Origin: Carallia brachiata
Lineage: Eukaryota; Streptophyta; Magnoliopsida; Malpighiales; Rhizophoraceae
Assembly: GCA_021464245.1 (NCBI GenBank)
Contig: JADCRB010000013.1
Span: 6,816,945-6,880,944, forward strand
DNA length: 64,000 nt
Direction of reading: 5' to 3'
The position numbers and the translations under genes were made by a program. Shown here piece after piece: positions 45,646 to 58,100 of the stretch (positions within the stretch are counted from its first letter, which is position 1; every line of letters begins with the position of its first letter). The notes below the pieces were generated by a model. The model saw only the letters and a program-made list of their open reading frames with translations, ran no database searches and had not been told where the DNA came from.

Positions 45646-46204
45646 GGCTAAAATCAAATATATTAAATTGGTGTTTAACATTTAGACAAATGTCAAATTA
45701 TAAACATAATATTTTCTTTTTACAAAATTAGTCTCTTACTTTTTTACTATAAAATTATTCAATACTTTTTAATTATTTTATTGTTAAATTTAATAAGATA
45801 TACGCCACACACACGGATCATGTCATCAAACTATCTCTTAGTAAGACGCTATGTCATCAAAAATAAAATGTTGTAACATTTTATTATTATTTTTTTTCCT
45901 TTTTTCAATATTTTTTATTAAATTTCAAAATTTAGGGAAAAATAAAAAAAAGGAAAAAAATGTCACAATATCATATTTTTTATGATATGATATATTTATG
46001 TGATGAGGTAATGACTAGATAGTGTATACTTCAATAAATTTAACAGTTAGGTAACAAAAAATATTAAATTATTTTACAGTGAAAACGTGAGAGACTAATT
46101 TTGCATTACAATGAAAACGTGAGGGACTAATTTTACAAAAGAAAATATTATATTTATAATTTAACATTGACCCGAACATTAAGTACTAATTTAAAATTTT
46201 AGCC
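45646..46204. mobile_element. Mutator-type MITE with 9-bp target duplication
   Basis: A 559-bp element starts GGCTAAAATC and ends with the complement of GGCTAAAATT. The inverted arms run for roughly 160-190 bp each with gaps, including AAATTATAAACATAATATTT on the left matching the complement of the right arm. The perfect 9-bp direct repeat TAATTTTTT flanks it at 45637-45645 and 46205-46213. Long terminal inverted repeats plus a 9-bp duplication are the mark of Mutator-like elements. There is no coding capacity. The right arm contains a short internal duplication around GTGAGGGACTAATTTT (about 46083-46137). Confidence 0.85.
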
Positions 46205-46811
46205 TAATTTTTTCTACTGTTTTCATTTTTTTAAAGTAAAAACCAAAGAGTAAGCATCACGTTGAATCTAATTTTTCAATCTCTCTTAAATTTGAAAATT
46301 CAAAATTAAATAAATTAAATAATATTTTTTATTCCCTCGATTTAGGGTCCCACACTCCAAACTTTTCCGAATCAATATTCAGAAAATAGTTCATAAAAAA
46401 AAATTTAGAAAATAGAAGCCGAAGGTCTATGGAAGATTCCTTTTGTCATTTTTTGGTATAAAAAAGTTCCAAACCAGATCAAGATGAACCGAAACGAATA
46501 GCCACCGTACGATCATCAAACCCGAATCCCAACCGTCAAGCTTCCAAAATCCCTCCCAAAACAATTCAAATTCAAAACTTCGAAACGCTCCATTTTACCG
46601 TTAGCCCCATCCCCTAACCCTCTTTCTTGTGGCTTATTTAAATTTCTTTTCTCCTGCACTCTCATTTTCTTTACAAAGTTCTCTAGCAGCGGACACCATC
46701 TCTGTGTCACCAAAAAAAAAAAACCCTAAAATTTCTTTCTTTTCGGCTCCGGTCCGATCCGATCCTTTTATAGCCGATTCTCTACTTCTGTCGAGACAAT
46801 CCGCTTCAACG

Positions 46812-49800
46812 ATGGTGGTGATCGGCGCCGTGCCGTTGCAGACGAGCAACAACGCGAACGTGGTGGAGCCAGCAGCGACGGCCGGTCCGGGGAAGAAGAC
46901 GATCGAGCAGATCTACCAGAAAAAGAGCCAACTCGAGCACATTCTGCTTCGACCTGACACCTACGTCGGTTCGATCGAAAAGCACACGCAGAACCTATGG
47001 GTTTACGAGAATGATAAGATGGTGCAGCGCTCGGTCGCCTACGTGCCCGGTCTCTACAAGATCTTTGACGAGATCTTGGTTAATGCGGCTGATAACAAGC
47101 AGAGAGACCCGTCCATGAACTCGGTCAAGGTTTCGATTGATGCGGAAAATAATTTGATTAGTGTTTACAACAACGGCGATGGGATTCCGGTGGAGATTCA
47201 CAAGGAGGAAGGCGTGTATGTGCCGGAGTTGATTTTCGGGCATTTGTTGACGAGTAGTAATTACGATGATACGGTGAAGAAGACCACCGGAGGAAGGAAT
47301 GGCTATGGGGCCAAGCTCACGAATATTTTCTCAACCGAGTTTGTGATCGAGACTGCTGATGGCCGGAGGCAGAAGAAATATAAGCAGGTCCTTCTTCTTC
47401 TTCTTCTTCTTCTTCTTCTTTTTTGAAATTTATTTTTCAATTTTATAGAGTTCGTTTCGGTTCAGTTTCGCCTCTTGTCACTGGTTATGCTTGTTGTGCT
47501 GTTATCGATTTAATTGGGAGTTCAATTCTGCTAAAGACCGAGCATTAGATCATGAGCCGTTGTTATTATATTAGATTTATGAGCATATGCTTGATTAAAA
47601 TGAATGGAATCTGTGGCTACACTTTTGAATTATTAATTAAGTGTGGATATTACTTGTATGGTCCCATTGAGTTGTATGTTTCTATTTGCTTAGTCCATGC
47701 TATATTAATTTAGCTTTTAGATGTGTCATTTTGAGAGAAAATTTCTTAGGAGAAAATCGAAACGTTATCGTAGTCTTTAGAATTGGGGGGAGGGGGATGG
47801 GGGCTTCTATGTCTGCAAGTTTTTGTGATTATCTCATTGTTTGTATATGTAGTCTCATTGTTAAAAACGGTTTTTTTTTTCTGGTGTGAAGGTTTTCTCG
47901 GACAACATGGGAAAGAAATCTGAACCTATTATAGCCAAGTGCAAGGAGAATGAGAATTGGACCAGGGTCTCATTTAAGCCTGATTTAGCAAAATTTAGTA
48001 TGACTCATTTGGAAGATGATGTGCTTGCACTAATAAAGAAGCGGGTGGTTGACTTGGCTGGATGCCTTGGAAAGACTGTGAAGGTTGAGTTAAATGGGAA
48101 ACCTATCCCTGTTCGTTCATTTCAGGATTATGTTAAGCTGTACCTGAATGCTGCCCTGGAACCTGAAGCAGTGCAGCCCCAGAGGTTGGTTTTTGAACTG
48201 TTATATGAACGTCTAAACATTTCCTATTATTCATCAGGAATGTGCTCATTTGGATTTCCTATTTTGACCAGCTTCTACCAGAAAGTAAACGATAGATGGG
48301 AGGTCTGCGTGAGCCTTTCCGAGGGGCAGTTCCAACAGGTAACACTAAGCTCTTTGAACTTGATTCTTTTTTTAAGCTCTTTGCTGCAGCATAGGCATGA
48401 GCAAAATTTTGGTCTTTTTCAGGTCAGCTTCGTCAATTCCATTGCAACAATCAAGGGTGGAACTCATGTTGAGTACGTAACAAGTCAAATCACCAACTAT
48501 CTGGTGGGTTTTGTAAATAAGAAGCACAAGAAGGCCAATGTGAAAGCCCACAACGCGAAAAATTTTTTGTGGGTCTTTGTAAATGCTCTTATTGACAACC
48601 CTGCATTTGATTCTCAAACCAAGGAAACTTTGACCCTCCGTCAGAGCAGTTTTGGGTCTACATGTGATCTATCTGAGGACTTTCTGAAGAAAGGTAAGTC
48701 ATATCGCTAAATTTGTACAAACTGACAGTTTATCTGTTCATTGGTTTTTAATTGTAATTTTTTAATATCTATGCTTACTTTGTCGTAGTGGCAAATTCTG
48801 AGATTGTAAACCATCTGGTCACCTGGGCACAATTCAAGGAGGAAAAAGAACTTAAGAAAACAGATGGCTCAAAGAAAGGGAGAATCAATGTCCCTAAGCT
48901 GGAAGATGCTAATGAGGCCGGAGGGAAGAATTCTCATAAATGTACGTTGATTTTGACAGAAGGAGATTCAGCAAAGGCTCTTGCAGTAAGTTGTGGGGCA
49001 TTCTGTCTGTGATGTTTTAACTTTTCAGTTTGAATGTGAAATTTTTAATGGTAGTGGATACTTACAGGTGGCCGGTATTTCCGCACTTTCCATTAATGAT
49101 CGAAACTTGTTTGGTGTGTTCCCTTTGAGAGGAAAAATACTGAATGTGCGAGAAGCCAACTCTAAGCAAATTAACGACAACAAGGAAATTCAGAATATCA
49201 AGAAGATTCTTGGCTTACAGCAAGGGAAGGAGTATGACAATCACACTATCAAGTCTTTGAGATATGGCAGATTGATGATAATGACAGATCAGGTTACGAA
49301 TAGGCGTCTAGCCCCCCTCTTCTGTTGTCACTTAAATTTCTAGAGTTAATTCTTGCTGAGGTTTATTGCAAGTTTTGAAAATCTTTTCTTAACAGGATCA
49401 CGATGGTTCACACATCAAAGGCCTTTTGATCAATTTCATTCACAAATTCTGGCCATCATTGCTAAGAGTATCATCATTCTTAGTTGAGTTTATTACCCCT
49501 ATTGTGAAGGTTAGTTATAACTAACAAATCCATTGTTTAATTCTTTTTTAAGGAAAAAGGAATTGTAATTTTGAAAAAAAAAATTATGCAGGCAACACGC
49601 AACAATGAATGTATATCCTTTTTCACAATGCCTCAATACGAGTCCTGGAGAGAAAGTTTGGGGGGCAATACAAAGGGCTGGACAATCAAGTACTATAAGG
49701 TTTGTATGCTAAAAGAGCAACCAGGTTTGAACAATCTGCGGACAGTGATTCTTCATTGTCATCTGTTGGTATTTATATGTTTGTTGTTCTTGCAGGGATT

Positions 49801-52800
49801 AGGAACAAATCAAAGTAAGGAAGGGAAGGAATACTTTAAAAACATTGACAAGCACAAGAAAGATTTTTTTTGGGCAGATGAGCAAGATGGGGATGCCATT
49901 GAGCTTGCATTTAGTAAGAAGAAGATTGAAGCTAGGAAGAATTGGCTTCGGCAATACGAGGTTGGCAATCTGACATGTCAATGAACTTCATTTTGCATTT
50001 GGACCCCCGTCCCTGAACCAGTAGAAGAAAGATGAGACAAAAAGTCTGTTATGAGGAACTTCTTTTTAAATAATATGCTCCCAATCTGGTCTTTTGCAGC
50101 CTGGTACTTATCTTGACACCAAGGAGAGAGCTATAAAATACAGTGACTTCATTAACAAGGAGCTAATATTGTTTTCCATGGCGGATCTGCAAAGGTCTAT
50201 TCCTTCTATGGTCGATGGCTTTAAGCCTGGTCAAAGAAAGGTCCTCTTCTCTGCTTTTAAGAGGAATATGGTCAAGGAAATGAAAGTTGCCCAGTTTGTG
50301 GGTTATGTAGGAGAGAAATCTGCTTATCATCATGGCGAGCAGAATATTGCTGGAACAATCATTGGCATGGCACAAGACTTTGTTGGCAGCAACAACATTA
50401 ATCTTTTATACCCGAAAGGAATGTTTGGCACTCGCCATATGGTAAAAGATATAACTTGTGTCTCCCTTCTTTGCTTGGCAATTTGTAAAGTATTGGTCTC
50501 ATTTTTGTACTCCGTATTGTAACACATTGACAGGGAGGCAAAGATGCTGCAAGTGCTAGGTACATATTTACTCACCTCTGTCCCATTACACGGGTCTTGT
50601 TCCCAAAACATGATGATGGTCTTCTCAACTACTTGAAAGATGACGGCATACCCATTGAACCTTCTTGGTAAAATCTCCTTTCAAAATTTAGTTGCAAATT
50701 CATGGATTTCAAAAAAAAAAAAAAAGGGCAAAGAGAGGAGAAAACAAGGAAGCTTGCTAACATCTTTTTACTATGTAGGTATATTCCAATTATACCAATG
50801 GTCCTTGTGAATGGCTGCGAAGGAATTGGCACTGGCTGGAGTACATCTATTCCTAATTACAACCCAAGAGACATTGTTGCAAACCTTAGGCGTCTGTTGA
50901 ATGGTGAGATGATTGAACCTATGCATCCTTGGTATAGAAGATTCAATGGAACTATTGAGAAAGCTTCAGCAAAGGGAGCTGGAGTTAGTTACACAGTCAG
51001 TGGCATTATTGAGGAAGTCAGCGAGACAACTCTTTGGATTACGGAATTGCCAATCCGCATGTGGACAGAACCTTATACTGAGTTCTTGAATTCTATCACA
51101 GAAGGTAGCAAAGATGAAAAGGGAAAGCCCATCGATTATATCATCAAGGTAAATGCTGATATTGCAGGTGTTGTTCTAGGCTTCTTCTAGTTTCTTACTT
51201 ACGTAATTCTGATTGCAGAGCTTCAGAAAGTACCCTGAAGAACATAGTGTGGTTTTTGAAGTTTTATTGTCAGAAGAAAGCATGACAAAAGCTAAGGAAG
51301 AAGGTTTATTGAAGAAATTCAAACTAACCACAACAGTTAGCACAAGCAACATGCATCTCTTTGATGCCAATGGGAAGCTTAAGAAATACGATACACCAGA
51401 GCAAAGTATAAGTTAAATGCCATTGTAATCATTTTCATTCTGCATTACATTTTATTGATTTAATCCTTTGTCTTTCCTTCTGCAGTTCTTGAGGAATTTT
51501 TTTACTTGAGGCTCGAATATTATGAGAAGAGAAAGGTGAGTTTACCTTTAAGTGCTTAAATTATCAGAAACTCAGCCTTGTTTTTCTTTTCTCCCCTTCC
51601 ATTGAAGCTATTTTTCTATTGTATGCAGCGAGTTCTATTGGAAGGTCTTGAAGTAGAATTGTTGATACTCGAAAATAAGGTAAGGTTTATTCGTGGGGTT
51701 GTGGACGGTGAAATCATTGTCAACAATAGAAGGAGAAATGATCTGTTGAAAGAGCTACGACAGAAAGGGTTCACCCCTTTTCCAAAGAAACCTAAAGTTG
51801 TAGAAGCTGTTGCTGGGGCAATTGATGATACAGAAGAAACAGAAGATGACTCTCGGACTGCTAGTTCAAATGAATCACATTCTAGTGACTATGACTATTT
51901 ACTCTCCATGGCCATTGGAACTTTGACCCTTGAGAGAGCTCAGCAGCTATGTGCCGATAGGGATAAAGCCAAGGAGGAGTTTGACCGTCTGAGGGGAACA
52001 ATGCCAAAGGATATGTGGCTTGAAGATCTAGATGCTCTTGAGGCAGAACTTGATGTATGGGCAAGAAAGCAAGGCTTCAATAGTAGTTGATTGATCATTA
52101 TCATGCCAAAGAATATTGTTTATATTTTTAATTGCAATACGTGAATAATCCTGACCTTTTTCTATTCTGATACTTGAGCTTGGATTCAGGTGCTAGAGAA
52201 AATGGAAGATGCCAAAGCAAATGAAGAAAGAAATAAATTACTCAGCGCCCTGGCTAGTGAAGGGGGTCTCAAGGTTCCAAAACAAGCACGCAAAGTTCCA
52301 AGGAATCAAAATAAGAAAGCCACAAATGCAGAAGCAGTTGGGGAATCAGGCTCTGCAATGGATTTCGGTGAGCTGTCAGATGATATATTCTTTATTCATT
52401 GGTTAAGTGATTGAATGTTTGACAAAAATGTAATCTTTCTATGCTTCATCAGAGACCAATCCTGAGGTAGCAAAACCAAAAGGAAGGGGAGGTTCAAGGA
52501 ATGCTCCTGCGAAAAAGGTTTGTCCTTATTTCTATGTGACGTACTCTTTCTATTCGAGCTCTTCCAGTAATCTTGATTTTTCAATTCACTGTTCAGCAGG
52601 AAAAGCCCACTCCTGTTGCAGAGGACATTGATGATGATGAATTAAAATCATTGGAAGAACGACTTAAATCATACAGACTTGAATCTTCGCCTGATCAATT
52701 GGCAGGTAAGCTCTTCTTCTATGTAAGATTGGTTTATGTTGGGAGAAGTATGCATTCTTTGCAGCAAATGCTTCAAAATCTGAACATGGCCTTGTCCTAA

Positions 52801-53569
52801 AAGTTTGATGCCTTTACAAAAGAAAGAAAGAGTCACAAACAAGGGCACTATGATGTGGAAATTTTTATTTTTCGATCATGGAATCTGACGTTTACAAAAT
52901 TTAATACAGCCAGATAGTTTTTTACACAAATGAGTGGTTGGTTTACTACTATGTCATACCTTCACAGACATGGAAACCGACGTTCCCCAAGTAGCTGTTC
53001 CCAAGAAGGGACCTACCAAAAGAGCTGCTGCCCGGAAGAAGCCTGTGGCAACAGTTACGGTGGCTTCTGACAGCGACGACGACGACGACTTTGAAGTAGA
53101 AGCACTAGAGGCCCCAGAACCAAAGAAGGGCAGAGGAAAGGCAGCTGCAACTTCCAAGGCGGCCGCAACCTCCAAGGCAGCCAAGCTCCCTGCAGCAACA
53201 AGGAAAAGAGCGCCGGTCAGCAAGCAGTCTCAGAAGCTCCTCACTGAAATGTTGAAGCCTGCTGTAGCTTCAGGAATATCACCAGAGAAGAAAGTAAGAA
53301 GAATGAGAGCATCTCCATTCAACAAGAAGAGCAGTTCGATCTTGGGTGGGCTTCCTAGGGAGGATGATGGTGATGATGAGGCCATTGATAGTGAAAAAAT
53401 ATTGGGTTCTGCTTCTTCCTCCGACAACACGCAAGAACACATTGAGTTACCATCAAGAGCCAGACCACAAAGGGCAAACCGGAAGAAGACCTATGTGTTA
53501 AGTGACTCTGAGAGTAGCAAGGCTGCCAATGATTCTGAGGATTCCGACTTTGGTGAAGACGATGAGTAA
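46812..53569 (+). CDS. TOP2: DNA topoisomerase II
   Basis: Family role: an ATP-driven nuclear homodimer that passes one duplex through a break in another during replication and chromosome segregation. Nineteen exons join in frame to 1489 residues (AtTOP2 about 1473): 46812-47387, 47892-48184, 48272-48338, 48423-48693, 48789-48985, 49068-49292, 49396-49509, 49592-49699, 49796-49960, 50100-50441, 50534-50667, 50779-51148, 51219-51405, 51486-51535, 51629-52054, 52190-52367, 52453-52518, 52607-52705 and 52968-53569. Visible landmarks are the GHKL ATPase (EILVNAADN, the TTGGRNGYGAK loop), QTKETLT, TOPRIM (EGDSAK, PLRGK, DQDHDGSHIKGL), the catalytic Tyr in ASARYIF (codon 50561-50563) and IGTGWST. 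The C-terminal 300 residues are Lys/Ala- and Ser/Asp/Glu-rich, the usual nuclear tail. The ATG at 46812 gives about 25 residues before the conserved KKTIEQIYQKKSQLEHILLR. The TOPRIM linker before FGVFPLRGK is three residues longer than in human and Arabidopsis proteins. Confidence 0.96.
47390..47421 (+). repeat. (CTT)n microsatellite behind the TOP2 exon 1 donor
   Basis: About nine CTT triplets begin two bases into intron 1, directly after the GT of the donor at 47388. If the intron were kept, the protein would gain a run of leucines and stop at 47424. Such pyrimidine-rich sequence next to a donor is unusual but compatible with splicing. Confidence 0.9.
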
Positions 53570-53677
53570 GTAGCTTGTTTTCCTCGAGCGAGACAAACTG
53601 AAGCTTAGATTAAAGATGGGAAAAATGTACCTCATTTTCCGCTTTAACCCCTGTTCCTTTGTTATTTCTATCTGCCA

Positions 53678-53743
53678 AGCGACTGACAGTAGCCAGGTTG
53701 CTGATGACTCAAGATATTATGGCTTTGATGAAGAGGATAAGTA
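53678..53743 (+). repeat. Decayed duplicate of the TOP2 3' coding end
   Basis: AGCGACTGACAGTAGCCAGG and the following sequence up to GATGAAGAGGATAAGTAG parallel the true end of the last exon (about 53499-53573), which runs from AGTGACTCTGAGAGTAGCAAGG to GAAGACGATGAGTAAGTAG. The copy lies 100 bp beyond the stop and has small deletions, so it is a diverged tandem duplication in the 3' UTR. Confidence 0.65.
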
Positions 53744-54369
53744 GTTCTTCTCAAACAGGATGGAACTTGGATAAGTAGTTGAAAACTTGTGATTGGGTAC
53801 CTTTTTTTAAAAAAAATCATGAGTCTAATTAATATTTTCTTTCCTGAACTAAATAAGAATATGATTAAGTTCCTTGATCAATTACAGCATTTGCAACAAA
53901 GCTGCCTGGGTCAGCATCAACTTGTTTGCTTGAAAAGAATATCTCAGTGTATACAGTACATATCTAACCATTCTCCAGGCACTATAGTATAAAAACATTA
54001 GGAGTGTCCTAACTCCCAAGCAATAGTAATAGTGATTTAATAGTTTGGTGATACTCTTAATTTGAGTTAGAAGCTACTGCAAATCAATTGCAACTATAAA
54101 TTATTTATGAGAGATAAATCATATTTTTGTGTATTCATAGTTTGTTAATTGAATGTAAAAATTATAACTATTCTCGAACTAGAACTTTTAGTCGATTAAA
54201 GTTCAATAATTAAAACTTTTAATTGAAATTTTAATTCGGTTTGACAAAAAAACCAAACTTCTAATATAAATAATATTCGGTTTCATAAGTGCTCTTATCT
54301 TATGTATAAGATAAATAAATGATTATTTATGATATAATAATTAGAATAAAAGTTGATGGGCTAGGACTT

Positions 54370-54545
54370 TTGTCCTGGCAACCACTTGGGCATTAGTAAA
54401 AAAAAATTCTTTTTATTTTTTTTAAAATACACTAATTTTAGGATATATAAAATATGTTTAAAATAATATTAAATATTATCTAAATTTTAATTTAAAAAAT
54501 AAAAAAAAATAAAAAAAAATAGCCAGGACATAGCCGAGACTTCTC
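54370..54545. mobile_element. Possible small inverted-repeat element
   Basis: TTTTGTCCTGGCAACC on the left faces GCCAGGACATAGCC on the right, with an AT-rich interior containing AAATATGTTTAAAATAATAT. A similar interior word, AAATATGTTTAAAGTAACAT, occurs near 13306 in the PAO intron. Ends and target duplication were not fixed. Confidence 0.35.
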
Positions 54546-55114
54546 CCCCAGGTAACGGCACTCTAATAATTATTAGCATTTAGCTGTTCATAATAGTTGT
54601 ATTAATAGTATATTTTCTTATTATTAACAAAAAATGAAAAATACAGATAATATTATTTCAATTCGGCTTCATTAATTATGATTTTTTGACATTAAAAACT
54701 AATGAATTTTGAATATTAGAATCTGCACCTAAATTGAAAATTTTAATTTTCTTCAATTCAATTAATTGAAGATTCAGGTTCTTTTAACCACCCCTAAGCA
54801 TAGCTCATGAGCCATGACCCCTTTCTTACGAATAGTGTTATATCATGGACATGAAGACAAATCCCTCCAAAAATGGAGGGAAACATTATCGACTTTACTT
54901 TCTTCTTCATATTTCGTGAAGAAATAAGAGCAGCTAATCACATAACAAGATTTGACAGTCTAAGTACAAATCCAGGTTAGCGTTAAAAAGAGAGAAAAAA
55001 AAAAGAAGAGAGAGAGAGAGAGAGAGACATCAAAAGCTACACCTATAATTTTCAGTAGCTACAGCAGCTTAAAATGGTACATTGGTACATTTGCTGAGGT
55101 GATGACAACACCAA

Positions 55115-58100
55115 TCACATGGCAAGGTTCCGCTTTGTTGCTTCCACCTTCAACAACAGATCCTTAATGTCTGCTTCCATCCTCATCTTCATGCCAAAGT
55201 ACTTCCGATGAGATCTTTCAAGAGCCTGAAATTCTTCATACTTTTGTTTGCGCATTTCCTCAGCCTCAACCAAGCGCAACTTTGCGATTCTACTGGTATA
55301 CTCTCCTTCAATCTCTTCATTCTTAGCAATTGCGATTCGTTTCAGGCCCTCGGCATCCCTTCTTGCATCATCAGCACGTGCTTGGAACATTTTAGCTTCT
55401 GCCTGTTTTATTCTCACAATGCTTTCTAGTTCATCGAAAAAGCGGCTCATTCTGGGCACTCATTTGCAACCTGTTATCAGTCGTGTGTTTCCCATTCAAA
55501 TCAGTATGCAAGCTAGGAAGTAGGCTAGCTGATATATCCAATTGAGGAGCTTTGTCTGTACAAATAGATTTTCGCCATAAGGTGTCCTGGCTAGGTCCAG
55601 CAGCCTCTCCCTCGCTTCCTTTTCCTTGTCCCTTCCCAGACAAAACAGAAGTATTGCCAAACTTGGAAGTATCGCTCCCTGCAACCAGAAAAAGAGGACA
55701 TTGTCAGGAAGTCCATATCTGAATGACAGGAAATATACCCTCCAGATAACACAAATCAATGCGCCAGCATCATTTGGCATCACATGATTCTAAATGTGAA
55801 GAACATAGAATGGTCATTCCTTATTCAAGCAATTCACTAGCAGCTAGTGAACACTATTTCCGCCTCATTCATCAATACGTAGGTCTTGAAATTATCAGGC
55901 CCAACAGGAAAACATCAAGTTCCAGCACTAGAAGCTCACATGCCAAGTTAATCTTTTGCAAAACCTGAATTATTGTAATTTGCTTAAGGTCTAAATAACA
56001 AGACGCGTAAATTGAGCATTTATTCTCAAAGAGCATTTGCAGATTTCAATTCAAACATGTCAAAAATCCCAGCAGAATACCCCAGTTCATAGCACCAATC
56101 TTAAATCCAATGCTTTCAGTAATCAGTGAGAACTGGTTCAGGACTTGAGTTTCACCAATTCTGAGCTAGAAACTATTTAATGACTTGGAACCACTATCTC
56201 CCCAGTCCCTATAAGTACTTAGCTCTCTATTAAAGCAATTTGAAGCAGAGAAAATACAATATCATGCCTACTCACTGAGATCACCAACATTTTAACATAC
56301 AGAATGGAGAAATGACATTCGATTGCACCACAATAAAATCACAATAATAGGAGTCTGTATTTCTAAAAGGAATATAGCAGTTATTAAATTAAATTACTCT
56401 TTTCGTCAAGTAAATGAGAAAACTTACCAGCCAAGAAGTCCTTCATAAGGCTATAGACCTCAGAAAGATTAGATTTTGTTGCCATTTTTGTCAACAAATG
56501 ATCAGCCATTTCATGAAGCAGCCTCCCTCTCACATCCTTGCTGGCACTGAAAATTCTTTTGACATACTGAAGTTCCTTGCAAAATGTTTCTGCTGTCCAT
56601 TCCTTTGCAAAGTTTTGAAAAACCTCCTTCACAAAGCCAAACATCTCAGAGGGGTGATCACAGGCAACACAATGGAACTGCATCTCAGTATTTCCTTGAG
56701 CCCTAAGTGCACTCCTCCCATTTCTGATATAAGATTCTCGTAATGCACAATCCGCATGGCACCAATGAAGACAAGTGTCACAACCAATCCAACTACATGT
56801 ATTAGATGCCATGTCAAACTTTGAACACACAAGACACATACACGCACTGCAAAATCCATTCTTCTTGGAACAAACTTTGCAATCACATTCATCCACAGGC
56901 AAAGGACTTCGACAAATAAGATTTCTGCATCTTAGGTTCAAGAAAACCTCGGCCAAATCAGAAGATGAAATACTGTTGTCAACCTGAAGATACTCAGATA
57001 GACCAGTTTTTAAAGCAACCAAGATTTCCAGTTGGGTTCGATGGGACTTTAATAGCACGTCCAAGGTTAAGTCAGACCTGTTCTGCAATGCACTTTGAAA
57101 TGCACATAACTGGCCTTGCCTGTCAGCTTTTAACATTATCTCAAAAATGCTCTCCTTCAAGCATGATGCAGACTGTGCTGTCATTTCATGGAATTTCCTA
57201 GCCATTACATGAATGGGATCAGAAACTATTCTGCTGATGATAGTCTCAACAAAATCAGCCCCACCTATCGGAAACTGTTCTTGATCCTTCTGGCTATTAC
57301 TCCTATATAGGCTACTGCCATGTCTATCTCTCATTGCTCGCTTCTTCTCAATACTATAATTGGAACCAGCATCATGAGAGCCAATGCTCTGCGAAGGGGA
57401 TCGAGTGTCATTAGGACTTGTCTGTCCGACTGACAACTGCTTATGAAAGCTTAACTGCCTTTCAAGCCCATTGGGCATTTTAGAGCTTCCTTGCAAAGCT
57501 TGACCGTTTGATGTACCGTGCAATCCTCGAGATTGATGAAGAGAACCATTTCCATTTGCCATAATTCTTTGGTACAATGGAATATCTTTCAGCTTTGGAT
57601 CATTTTGAGCCTGGCCCTGCCAACCTCCTTGATCAACCGGTTGAAATATTGGGCGACTGTGAACAGATTGTTCGCAGTTGTCCATGTCTATTGAATTCTG
57701 TGTTTGAGAACAGCTTGGATTGTGAAAAAATGACTGAGAACCAGAAACAGACATTGATGCAGTAAAACCATCAGAATTCATGCAAAATGTGCTAAAAGAT
57801 TGAACACTTCTCCCTTGGCTAGGCGAACCAGGAGCCTCAGTTGTATCTCTAGGAGCACCAATAGGTAACAGAACATTAGGTAAGCTTAGAGAGAGATCAA
57901 GAGGTTCCAACAACAGCTTTTCATCCTTCTGCTTGGCATCACTGGATTGCTCCACTTTCTGCACTCTTAGAACAGGAGAGCTGCTGAACAACTCAAATCC
58001 CCTGGTACTTTGCTCTTCCTTGTCATCATCCCCATCCCCGCAGGTTCCAATATCTTTGGATTCTTTTTTCATCCATAGGCTGTTTTGAGCAGAATCAGCA

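Larger units (their letters stand above)
43514..46811. other. Intergenic region before TOP2
   Basis: Holds AT-rich repeats: a copy of the TTACACA repeat words near 43790-43930, a small G/C hairpin near 44592, a possible old inverted-repeat element about 44640-45560 and a well-defined Mutator-type MITE at 45646-46204. The last 300 bases before the TOP2 ATG are less AT-rich and contain TTATTTAAAT near 46632, a possible TATA element. No gene is supported. Confidence 0.55.
53570..55114. other. Convergent region between TOP2 and the OBE4-like gene
   Basis: The left part is the TOP2 3' UTR. The right part, including a (GA)n run at about 55009-55026, is the 3' UTR of the minus-strand gene. Between them, 54000-54800 is AT-rich and contains a possible inverted-repeat element. 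No gene is supported. Confidence 0.55.

Noticed and set aside
52954..53223. Ala-rich minus-strand frame opposite the TOP2 tail
   Set aside because: It is the shadow of the Lys/Ala-rich coding sequence on the plus strand.
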